DNA of 40,678 bases from an uncultured Lachnospiraceae bacterium. GTDB lineage: Bacteria > Bacillota > Clostridia > Lachnospirales > Lachnospiraceae. Shown here piece after piece: positions 30,825 to 38,410 of the stretch. Each line of letters opens with the position of its first letter. The first letter of the stretch is position 1. Made by a program: the position numbers and the translations under genes. The notes below the pieces were generated by a model that saw only the letters and a program-made list of their open reading frames with translations, was not told where the DNA came from and ran no database searches. The DNA lies in assembly GCA_910577645.1 (NCBI GenBank), contig CAJTOL010000030.1, positions 1 through 40,678 on the forward strand, in the 5' to 3' direction.

Positions 30825-33800
30825 GTCTTCCTCCTTCCTGACGCTTTTTTGCGTCATCTGGCATGTTCGCGTTATCCAGGTAAATTTGAGCTTGCTGCAG
30901 GGGCGTGGGCCAGCAGCCGGGAATCAGTTTCATGGAAAATTGGAAAGCATCTTCTTTGAAACGGTATTTGTCCGACAGCTCCGGCCCGCAGCTGCCTGAG
31001 CCAATACCGTTTAACCGGTAGTCCAGGCACAGCACGGTGCTGTGAGAAGGCTCCAGTTCATAATTGTGCATTTTGGCAGTCAGTTCTTCCTGAGTATAGC
31101 AGGAAGCGTTAAAGGAAAAGGGGCTGCTGCTTACTGCGCTTAAGCACCGGCCTCCTCCGCCTATGGTAAGGAAATCGCAGCCGCCGCGGCTTCCGTTTTC
31201 CTGAGGGCGGATATAGTCTTCATGAAGGGCGGCTACCGGCTGCAGATACAGCCCGTGGCTGGCGGCCCGGCATTTATCCGGATAATTTTCCATGGGACCC
31301 AGGCCGTAATAGGCGGTTTGATCCATCTCTTCCGGGAGAAAGAGGCGCAGGCCGAAACGGGGCAGATCCGGAAATTCCCGATCCTTTTTTACCGTCATGG
31401 AGAAGGAGATTTCTCCGGCATTGCTGATATGCCAGACAGTATCTAAATCCAGGATTTTCTGGATAGAATCAGCTGCCACGGACATGGCGGAGTGAATAGA
31501 AGCTTCCCGGCCAGTTTGGGTAAAAGCAGTTTCATAGGCTCTGGTATATGCCTGATGGTAACAGGCTGCCAGCCATTTGAGCTTAAGCTTTCTGTCATTG
31601 TCCGTAGGGGCCCGCCAGAGATTCAGCTCTAAGGGACGGTTAAGAAGCGGTCTGCCTTTAAACTCCATAGAAGTAAATAATCCGGTAAGCTTGCTGTATT
31701 CATAGCGGAAAAAGGTGTTTTCCAGAATAAGGGAACGCCCGGTTTCCGTTACCCTTATGGCCTGATCGGTTTCCACATTGTAATTTAAAAGTACGGCGGC
31801 GTAGCGGTGTCTGCTGTCGCTGTTTTTAAGGGGAATTTCATCAAATCCCAGAAAGTCCCCTGGTTTTCCAAAAACAGTCTCCTGCTTCAGGCAGTAAATT
31901 ACCTTTAGAAAACACTTTCCCGCAGGGGGGACGGAAACAGGCAGAGACAGGATCCCATCTTTTCCAGGGGGGATGGAGGGAAGCGTCTCCTGCCTGCCGG
32001 ACTCTGTAATCTGGCCGTCACAGCTGATTTCCCAGGAAATGGAGAGACAGTCTGCTGCGTCTGAAAAGTTTAAATAGTTATGAAGCAGCATTTCTCCGGA
32101 ATCCTGACAGTAATGGCTTACCCGGACAGGCCGGTATACATTTTGGTATTCCAGCAGGCCGGTGTGAGGGCGCCGGTCAGGGTATACCAGGCCGTCCATG
32201 CAGAAATTGCCGTCATGGATGATTTCGCCGTGATCGCCGCCGTAGTAATAGACAGTTCGCCCGTCCCTGGCAGTCCCTTTATAAACAGCGTGATCACACC
32301 ACTCCCACACAAAGCCGCCGCACATTAGAGGATGTTCCTCAATAAGGTGAAAATAATCTTCCAAATCTCCGGGGCCGTTTCCCATAGCATGACAGTATTC
32401 TACCATTAAAAAGGGCTTGTCCGGCCAGCCGGTTAAATATTCCTGAATTTCTTCAAAGGAGGGGTACATGCGGCTGTATATATCGATATTGGAATAATCA
32501 TAACGGCGGCGGCCGCTTTTATAGTAGGCGCTTTCATAGTGAGTCAGACGGGTGGGATCAAAGTCTTTAGTCCATTTTAAGGCAGTCTCAAAGGTACAGC
32601 CGTAGCCACATTCGTTTCCCATAGACCAGATAACAATACAGGGCCGGTTTTTCTCCCGATGAACGCACAGGGATACCCGATCCAGGGTGGCTTCCAGAAA
32701 GGCCGGATTGTCTGCAATCCGCTCATTCCAGCGGCGGCTTTGATTTTCCCAGGCAGAGTCCTGTAAATATTGGTTCTGGGTGCCGTGGCTCTCATTGTCT
32801 GCTTCGGCAATGACAAAGAGCCCATATCGGTCGCAAAGCTGATAAAAATAAGGGGCATTGGGATAATGGCTGCTTCGGACAGCGTTAAAGTTGTGCTGCT
32901 TTATCATTTGCAAATCCTGCTCCACCTGGGCGCGGCCCAGAGTAAAGCCGGTAACCGGATCGGAATCGTGGCGGTTGACGCCATGAAATTTCACAGGACA
33001 ATGGTTGACATATATAACACAGTCCCGGATTTGGATTTCCCGGATACCTACCTGATCGGTTATGACCTCGTGCCGGGCCTGAAAGATCAGGGTGTAGAGG
33101 TAAGGCGATTCCGGGTTCCACAGATGGGCGTCTGAGACATTGAGAACTGCCCGGTGGGTGTAGCCATAAAGAGGCGGAATGGCCTGAAAATCCCCGGAAG
33201 CCACTACAGATCCGGTCTCATCCCGCAAGGTGATACAGATGTCGGTTTCGCCTGAAAAGATTCCTAAAATTTCCACCGAAGCTCCATCCCCCTGGATTCT
33301 GGTGGTAGTAAAGTAATCATAAAGGATCTGCTCCGGGCGGTTTATGAGATATACGTCCCGGAAAATACCGCTCATGCGGAACTTATCCTGATCCTCCAGA
33401 TAGCTGCCGTCGCACCATTTTAAAACCAGCACTGCCAGGCAGTTGGAACCTTCCCGGAGAAAATCGGTGACATCGAATTCACTGGATGCATGGGAAACCT
33501 GGCTGTAACCTACATAATTCCCGTTTAGCCAGACATAAAAACAGGAATCTACGCCTTCAAAGGTCAAATAAGCTTTGGGGGCATCCGGATTTTTTATGTA
33601 GGAAAATTGACGGATGTAAGCGCCGCAGGGATTTTCCTGGGGCACATAGGGAGGATCAAGGGGGAATGGGTAACGGATGTTGGTGTATTGATGAGTGTCA
33701 TAGCCGTAGTTTTGCCACACGCCGGGGACAAGAACGGGGGCAAAGCCTTTTGGTGAAAAATCAGTTTTGTAGAAATGTTCGGTCAGATCATAAATGCTTT

Positions 33801-33969
33801 TGTAATACCGGAATTGCCAGGAGCCGTTTAAGAGAAGCAGGCGGTCGGAGGCGCTTCTTGCTTCTATAGGGTCGGGTTCCGGTTTTGAGGACGGGACATA
33901 GTACGCTCGGGGAGGCAGCGTATTTTCATGCATTATTTTTAAGTCCTCATAATAGCGCGGTACAATCAT
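30817..33969 (-). CDS. lacZ: Beta-galactosidase, GH2 family (LacZ type)
   Basis: A 1050-residue cytosolic enzyme with the full LacZ domain order: sugar-binding jelly roll (ending near residue 210), Ig-like domain, TIM barrel (about 300-590), second Ig-like domain and C-terminal beta-sandwich (small chain, about 720-1030). Catalytic motifs are IVIWSMGNECGYG (acid/base Glu near 449) and FLMVEYCHAMGNGPG (nucleophile Glu near 523). HGVNRHDSDPVTG and ERPFLL-like GGFVWEWCDH are also present. It hydrolyses lactose or other beta-galactosides imported by the GPH symporter encoded next. The ATG at 33969 has AAGGAGAAGG upstream. It is divergent from the AraC regulator, with mirrored promoters between. 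Confidence 0.96.
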   Translation of the reverse strand: MIVPRYYEDLKIMHENTLPPRAYYVPSSKPEPDPIEARSASDRLLLLNGSWQFRYYKSIYDLTEHFYKTDFSPKGFAPVLVPGVWQNYGYDTHQYTNIRYPFPLDPPYVPQENPCGAYIRQFSYIKNPDAPKAYLTFEGVDSCFYVWLNGNYVGYSQVSHASSEFDVTDFLREGSNCLAVLVLKWCDGSYLEDQDKFRMSGIFRDVYLINRPEQILYDYFTTTRIQGDGASVEILGIFSGETDICITLRDETGSVVASGDFQAIPPLYGYTHRAVLNVSDAHLWNPESPYLYTLIFQARHEVITDQVGIREIQIRDCVIYVNHCPVKFHGVNRHDSDPVTGFTLGRAQVEQDLQMIKQHNFNAVRSSHYPNAPYFYQLCDRYGLFVIAEADNESHGTQNQYLQDSAWENQSRRWNERIADNPAFLEATLDRVSLCVHREKNRPCIVIWSMGNECGYGCTFETALKWTKDFDPTRLTHYESAYYKSGRRRYDYSNIDIYSRMYPSFEEIQEYLTGWPDKPFLMVEYCHAMGNGPGDLEDYFHLIEEHPLMCGGFVWEWCDHAVYKGTARDGRTVYYYGGDHGEIIHDGNFCMDGLVYPDRRPHTGLLEYQNVYRPVRVSHYCQDSGEMLLHNYLNFSDAADCLSISWEISCDGQITESGRQETLPSIPPGKDGILSLPVSVPPAGKCFLKVIYCLKQETVFGKPGDFLGFDEIPLKNSDSRHRYAAVLLNYNVETDQAIRVTETGRSLILENTFFRYEYSKLTGLFTSMEFKGRPLLNRPLELNLWRAPTDNDRKLKLKWLAACYHQAYTRAYETAFTQTGREASIHSAMSVAADSIQKILDLDTVWHISNAGEISFSMTVKKDREFPDLPRFGLRLFLPEEMDQTAYYGLGPMENYPDKCRAASHGLYLQPVAALHEDYIRPQENGSRGGCDFLTIGGGGRCLSAVSSSPFSFNASCYTQEELTAKMHNYELEPSHSTVLCLDYRLNGIGSGSCGPELSDKYRFKEDAFQFSMKLIPGCWPTPLQQAQIYLDNANMPDDAKKRQEGGRHE

Positions 33970-34000
33970 AATGCCTTCTCCTTTTCTTTTATTTGCTTAG

Positions 34001-34068
34001 ATTGTAAGCTAAATTTGCACAACTGTCCATAAACAGCATTGGACAAAACATGCATAAAATAGTACAAT
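34001..34068. promoter_or_regulatory. Mirror-image divergent promoters between lacZ and araC-type gene
   Basis: Minus strand: TGGACA (34024-34029) and TACAAT (34001-34006) 17 bases apart. Plus strand: TGGACA (34040-34045) and TACAAT (34063-34068), also 17 apart. The two -35 boxes form the inverted repeat TGTCCA-N10-TGGACA. The promoters are thus identical in boxes and spacing, arranged symmetrically about 34034-34035. Confidence 0.8.
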
Positions 34069-34090
34069 TGTATCAAAAGGGGGAGCACAT

Positions 34091-34939
34091 ATGTACACAA
34101 ATTGCGGATATTTGAATCATTCTTTGGTAGATTTTATGGACAAAACCAGGCCTCTGGTGGTGGGAAGCTGCGGGACTTATCATTTATTTACCAGGCCCAG
34201 GCTTCCCACCTACCGGCCAAAAGGAAGGATCGACTTTCAGATTTTATATATTGCCTCCGGAAAAGGCTATTTTTTCATTGACGGGAAGGAAGAGGAGGTG
34301 ACGGCGGGGCATATGGTATTGTATAAACCCAGAGAACTTCAGCGGTATGTTTATTATGGAAAAGATCAGACAGAGGTATACTGGGTGCATTTTACAGGGC
34401 GGGATGTGAAAAAGATTTTGCGGGAGCATAATATTCCCTTAAACCAGCAGATATTTTATACGGGAAATTCCCCAAAGTTTCATAGCCTGTTCCGCCAGAT
34501 GATTCTGGAACTCCAGTCTGTCAGGCCTCATTATGAGGAACTTCTTGCCCTTCTTTTAAGGGAACTGTTAATTCGGATTAGCCGCAGGCTGGCAGACGGC
34601 AAAAAGCAGAATGTCCGTATCCAGGAGGAAATGGAAGAAGCAACCCGATACTTTAACCGTTCTTACAACCAGAATATCAGCATTGAGGATTATGCAGTAT
34701 CGAAACATATGAGCGCATGCTGGTTTATAAGGAATTTTAAACAGTACCACAACATTACTCCAATGCAGTACATTTTAAATCTGAGGATTGCCAACGCCGA
34801 GAATCTTTTAATTACCACTTCCTGCAATGTAACAGAGATTGCGGCCATTGTGGGATATGAAAATCCATTATATTTTAGCCGCCTCTTTAAAAAGCACACA
34901 GGAATGTCACCGTCAGAGTACCGAAAAGCCGGAGGATAA
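34091..34939 (+). CDS. AraC family transcriptional regulator with cupin sensor domain
   Basis: A 282-residue regulator. The N-terminal half is a cupin-type sugar-binding domain (DFQILYIASGKGYFFIDGKEEEVTAGHMVLYKPRELQ with breaks at loops). The C-terminal 100 residues form the double helix-turn-helix (ISIEDYAVSKHMSACWFIRNF, then VTEIAAIVGYENPLYFSRLFKKHTGMSPSEYRK). Sequence motifs quoted are parts of one continuous protein. It should bind a galactoside-type inducer and activate the divergent lacZ-symporter operon. Its promoter mirrors the lacZ promoter. The ATG at 34091 has AAAGGGGGAG upstream. No other target is adjacent. Confidence 0.93.
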   Translation: MYTNCGYLNHSLVDFMDKTRPLVVGSCGTYHLFTRPRLPTYRPKGRIDFQILYIASGKGYFFIDGKEEEVTAGHMVLYKPRELQRYVYYGKDQTEVYWVHFTGRDVKKILREHNIPLNQQIFYTGNSPKFHSLFRQMILELQSVRPHYEELLALLLRELLIRISRRLADGKKQNVRIQEEMEEATRYFNRSYNQNISIEDYAVSKHMSACWFIRNFKQYHNITPMQYILNLRIANAENLLITTSCNVTEIAAIVGYENPLYFSRLFKKHTGMSPSEYRKAGG

Positions 34940-35002
34940 GACTGTATGTAAAATTTTCAATACATCTTTTGCGGTCCTTTTTTAATGTATCAAGAAAAAT
35001 CC

Positions 35003-35067
35003 TTGACAGAAAAGAAGAAATACAATAGTATTGGATTAAATAAGTGTTATTATAGATTGGATTTAAA
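35003..35067 (+). promoter_or_regulatory. Promoter and direct-repeat operator of the AbiE-type module
   Basis: TTGACA (35003-35008), 17 bases, TAGTAT (35026-35031). ATTGGATTAAA (35030-35040) recurs as ATTGGATTTAAA (35056-35067), starting 26 bp later. AbiEi antitoxins are known to repress their own promoters by binding repeats, so these are the likely sites. Confidence 0.55.
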
Positions 35068-35100
35068 CTATTATAATAAAAAAATAAACAAGTAATTAGA

Positions 35101-35850
35101 ATGAATTTATATTTTGAATTATTAAAGCAGCCAGTGTTTACGATAGAAAATGTAAACCGATATTATGAGAAAATTGAAAGTGCTCGTTCCGCAGTAAAGC
35201 GGTTAATGGCAAAAGGCCTTGCAGTAAAAATACGGAATAATCTCTACACATGCATCAGTGGAGAAACGGATTCACCGCTTGCAAATCGTTATCAAATCGC
35301 AAGTGCTATAACGCCAACTTCTTATGTTTCCCACCATTCAGCAATGGAGTATTATGGAATAAGTGACCAGATTTTTTATGAAGTGTATGTATCCTCTGAG
35401 GAGAAGTTTCGTGATTTTGAATTTGACGGATATACGTATCATTGCATAGTTTCTAAATGTGATAAAGGGGTTCAAAGTGTAGAGTATAGTGGTGGAGTGC
35501 GGGTGACGGATAAGGAACGAACCGTAGTAGACAGTATTAAAGATATGGATAAAATAGCAGGACTGGAAGAAGTGATAGTGAATATTCAAAACATATCCCG
35601 ATTGGATGAAAAAAGGCTGCTTGTATATTTAGAGTGTTATGACAATCAATTTTTATACCAAAAGACAGGATTTCTATTAAAACCTTATCGGCAACAGCTT
35701 TCTCTATCAGATCAATTTTTTGAAATATGTAAAGAAAAAATAGGATTGAGTAAACGTTATTTAACAAAAGATTGCCATGAAGGAAAGTATGATGGCGCTT
35801 GGCGTTTAATCATTCCTCTCGGAATAAATACTTTGAAAAATGGAGTATAG
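35101..35850 (+). CDS. Type IV antitoxin AbiEi-like regulator
   Basis: A 249-residue protein. The N-terminal winged helix (PVFTIENVNRYYEKIESARSAVKRLMAKGLAVKI with continuing KIRNNLYTC) and the AbiEi core (PTSYVSHHSAMEYYGISDQI, then VTDKERTVVDSI) place it with AbiEi-type antitoxin/transcriptional regulators. The ATG at 35101 is preceded only by AT-rich sequence with a weak ribosome site. In intact systems AbiEi represses the operon and counteracts the nucleotidyltransferase toxin AbiEii, giving abortive phage infection. Here the toxin gene that follows 3 bp later is broken, so the antitoxin is an orphan. It seems complete itself. The AT-rich composition contrasts with the flanking sugar genes. 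Confidence 0.85.
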   Translation: MNLYFELLKQPVFTIENVNRYYEKIESARSAVKRLMAKGLAVKIRNNLYTCISGETDSPLANRYQIASAITPTSYVSHHSAMEYYGISDQIFYEVYVSSEEKFRDFEFDGYTYHCIVSKCDKGVQSVEYSGGVRVTDKERTVVDSIKDMDKIAGLEEVIVNIQNISRLDEKRLLVYLECYDNQFLYQKTGFLLKPYRQQLSLSDQFFEICKEKIGLSKRYLTKDCHEGKYDGAWRLIIPLGINTLKNGV

Positions 35851-35853
35851 GAT

Positions 35854-36752
35854 ATGGTAATTTACGATAGAGGACAACTAGGACAGGCGGCAACTAGGAC
35901 AGGCGGCAAAGAAAAGTGGCTTTGTACGCGATACGTTTGAAAAGGTTTTGCGGTTAAAAGAAATACTGGTATATTTAAATACGGATGAGTACCTGCATGA
36001 GCATCTTGCTTTAAAGGGCGGGACGGCAATTAATATGACAATTTTTGACTTACCGCGTTTGTCTGTGGATCTGGATCTTGATTTTACTCTGAATCTGTCT
36101 TTGGAAGAGATGAAAACGGCAAGAGAGATGATTTCGGAGGCTCTCAAAAAATATATGCTGGAAGAAGGATATACATTGTCAGCTTCTTCAAGATATTGCC
36201 ATAGTTTGGATTCTATGCTGTTCCAGTACCAAAATGCCGGCGGTAATAGAGACAGCATCAAATTGGAAGTAAATTATTCTTTGCGTTCTCATATTTTTGC
36301 ACCTACAGAGCGAAAGATAGTGACAAATATTTTTAAAGAGAGCGTGTTGGTACGTACTCTGGAGCCAATGGAGATAATTGCTTCGTAAATGTATTATTTT
36401 CTATGCTTCCATATCGGCAGAGCAGATAAACAAAACGTTTGATACTTTGGCGATTGACCGGTTGGATTTTTCTAAAATAAGACGCGATTTGTTTCCGGTG
36501 CTTCGGAAAAAGGATAACTTTCATTTAGAAGAACGCAAAATGGAGGCGAAGAAATATATTAGGGAACTTATGGTTCTGATGCCAGAGGAAATGGAATATT
36601 TGGATACTTTTGAGAAGGGGGAATACAGACCAGAGCTACTCTTTTCAGATAGTCAAATTTTAAGGAATATTGCGGAACATCCAATGGCTGCCTGGAAAAT
36701 GAGCCAATTCTGTTCTGAAGCAGTACATTATTCAGGCATATTCTGTGAATAA
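35854..36752 (+). pseudogene. AbiEii/AbiGii-type nucleotidyltransferase toxin, disrupted twice
   Basis: The original frame starts at ATG 35854 (MVIYDRGQLGQAA). A 16-bp tandem duplication at 35875-35906 shifts it; removing one copy restores AAKKSGFVRDTFEKVLRLKE and joins the long frame holding LALKGGTAINMTIFDLPRLS and VDLDLDF, the G-G-T and D-x-D motifs. That frame stops at 36388 after LEPMEIIAS. The C-terminal part resumes in another frame from about 36378 (LLRKCIIFYASISAEQINKT to HPMAAWKMSQF). The K...R-D-x-Y-D catalytic segment normally between them is absent, so an internal deletion of roughly 30-40 codons is inferred from family knowledge. The enzyme cannot be functional as read. It follows the AbiEi gene by 3 bp. 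Confidence 0.85.
35875..35906 (+). repeat. 16-bp perfect tandem duplication in the AbiEii gene
   Basis: The unit CAACTAGGACAGGCGG occurs twice without a gap (35875-35890 and 35891-35906). Because 16 is not a multiple of three, it breaks the reading frame near codon 8; deleting one copy restores it. Confidence 0.95.
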
Positions 36753-36834
36753 TAACCGTATCAATCATATTCTTACATACGAGGAATGTAAGGCTGCAAT
36801 AGGAAATCATAGATAATAATAAGGAGGGCTAAAT

Positions 36835-37179
36835 ATGCCGTTTATTAATTCAAAAGTATCCATTAAACTTACCGATGAACAGAAAAGTGCAGTAAAAACC
36901 CGTTTGGGAAAAGCCATTGCCGCTATTCCGGGAAAAACGGAAAACTGGCTGATGGTTGGATTTGAAGATGAATACAGCCTGTATTTTCAGGGGAATCAAG
37001 ATGGGCCTACGGCCTTTATCGAGGTAAAAATTTTCGGAAAGGCGTCGGCCAGCGACTATGACAGGTTCACCGGTCTGTTAAGCATGATTTTTGAAGAGGA
37101 ACTTCAAATCAGCCAGGAGCGGATCTACATTACCTATCAGGAAGCGGAAAACTGGGGCTGGAACGGGGCCAATTTGTAG
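36835..37179 (+). CDS. Macrophage migration inhibitory factor (MIF)-like tautomerase
   Basis: A 114-residue protein of the MIF/phenylpyruvate tautomerase family. Pro2 becomes the catalytic N-terminal proline after Met removal (MPFINSKVSIKLT). The later segments KTENWLMVGFEDEYSLYFQG, GPTAFIEVKIFGKAS and ISQERIYITYQEAENWGWNG keep the family pattern, including the usual NWGWNG ending. The protein forms trimers and tautomerises keto-enol compounds in vitro; the in vivo role in bacteria is unclear. AAGGAGGG precedes the ATG. It stands alone between the AbiE remnant and the PocR-AraC gene, to which it is convergent. Confidence 0.9.
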   Translation: MPFINSKVSIKLTDEQKSAVKTRLGKAIAAIPGKTENWLMVGFEDEYSLYFQGNQDGPTAFIEVKIFGKASASDYDRFTGLLSMIFEEELQISQERIYITYQEAENWGWNGANL

Positions 37180-37209
37180 GTCCGTTTCAGAGGGGAGTCT
37201 GCGGCCGCT

Positions 37210-38130
37210 TTATAAGGGATGCAGGCCTTCCCCGTTATGTTTAAACCGCCTCCGGTATTCCCGGGGAGAGATGCTGACAAGCTGGGTGAAAACGCGGGTG
37301 TAGTAATTGGAATCATTAAAGCCTACGTGAAAGGCAATATCCCCAATGGAAATATCCGTTTCCACCAGGAAATTTTTGGAGGCCTCAATGCGTACCTTAT
37401 TAATATAGGTATTGACGTTTACCTGGATCCTCCGCTTAAAAATATGGCTTAAATGGGACTGGCTGCAATGGCAGAAATCTGCCAGCTCCTCCATGGTAAT
37501 CCGCTGGGTAAAGTTTTGACGAATGTACTTTGCGGCGTGGGAGAGGATGGTATCCTCATTGGAATTATAGTGGCGTCTTCCGGAAGAATTGCGGGTGGAT
37601 TCCATGGTGTCATAGGTAAAGGATAAATATTCTGCAATCAGTTCCATAAGGGGAATCAGGGCTTCCGGCCGGATAGAGGGAGTGAAGATGCTCTGGCGGT
37701 AGAGGGCGATAGCCGTTTCTTCTTTTAAGGTGGCGGAAGCCTGGCACACATGGCGGATTCGATTGAAGGACAGGGCTTCATGCCCGGGGAAAAATCCGAT
37801 ATTAATGGTGCCGATAACCAGATTCCGATTGATAATAGGGGTTACATATTCACATAAGCCTCCGTGGCACATGCCGAAAAAGGTCTTTCCTTCCTTTTGA
37901 CAGCGGTGGTTCATTTTCCGGATCATAGACAGGCAGCGATGGTATACTGCTTTTTCGGATTTTATATACATACAGAATGGGTTGGTGTGGGCCAGATAGG
38001 GCTGAAGGGCCTCATCCAGATCCTTGTTTACCGGGACAAATCCGGAATAGTCTTTAATACAAATCTGAATCTGATATTCTTTTTCTGCAAAAGCAAAAAA
38101 ATCTGCGATTTTGCTGTATCTTTTATCCAT
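37210..38130 (-). CDS. AraC family regulator with PocR ligand-binding domain
   Basis: A 306-residue regulator. The first 165 residues form a PocR-type sensor domain with the conserved cysteine/histidine pattern (NPFCMYIKS, YHRCLSMI, FFGMCHGGLCEYVTPII). The last 100 residues are an AraC-type double helix-turn-helix (RITMEELADFCHCSQSHLSH, then ISIGDIAFHVGFNDSNYYTRVF). PocR domains bind small hydrocarbon derivatives such as propanediol. The gene is divergent from the FAD oxidoreductase across 280 bp and is the likely activator of it. I use the ATG at 38130 with AGAGGA upstream; an ATG seven codons earlier lacks a site. Confidence 0.9.
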   Translation of the reverse strand: MDKRYSKIADFFAFAEKEYQIQICIKDYSGFVPVNKDLDEALQPYLAHTNPFCMYIKSEKAVYHRCLSMIRKMNHRCQKEGKTFFGMCHGGLCEYVTPIINRNLVIGTINIGFFPGHEALSFNRIRHVCQASATLKEETAIALYRQSIFTPSIRPEALIPLMELIAEYLSFTYDTMESTRNSSGRRHYNSNEDTILSHAAKYIRQNFTQRITMEELADFCHCSQSHLSHIFKRRIQVNVNTYINKVRIEASKNFLVETDISIGDIAFHVGFNDSNYYTRVFTQLVSISPREYRRRFKHNGEGLHPL

Positions 38131-38410
38131 TTCTTCCTCTTTCTGCCGCATTTAATGGGCGCTAAACTTTTTCCTCAGATAGCTTTTGAAAATTTTCCGA
38201 AAGAAAACCGGGATCAGCCACAAAAATATTATAATACAATATTGCAGAATAATCTAGAAACATAGCAGAAAATTTAATGAAAATCCTCCTACATAGTGGT
38301 AATATATAGAATATAATTTAGAAAAAAGCACAAAAACCGGAAGGAATATGAGAGAATCTATACTAAAAACGGGATTATTGTGTAAAATTTTGCAAAGGGA
38401 GGATTGAGCC

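Noticed and set aside
33486..33869. A 127-codon plus-strand frame opposite lacZ
   Set aside because: Cys/Arg/His-rich shadow of the lacZ coding strand without a start context.
35021..35026. TACAAT as the -10 box of the AbiE promoter
   Set aside because: It is only 12 bases from the TTGACA box; TAGTAT at 35026-35031 has the proper 17-base spacing.
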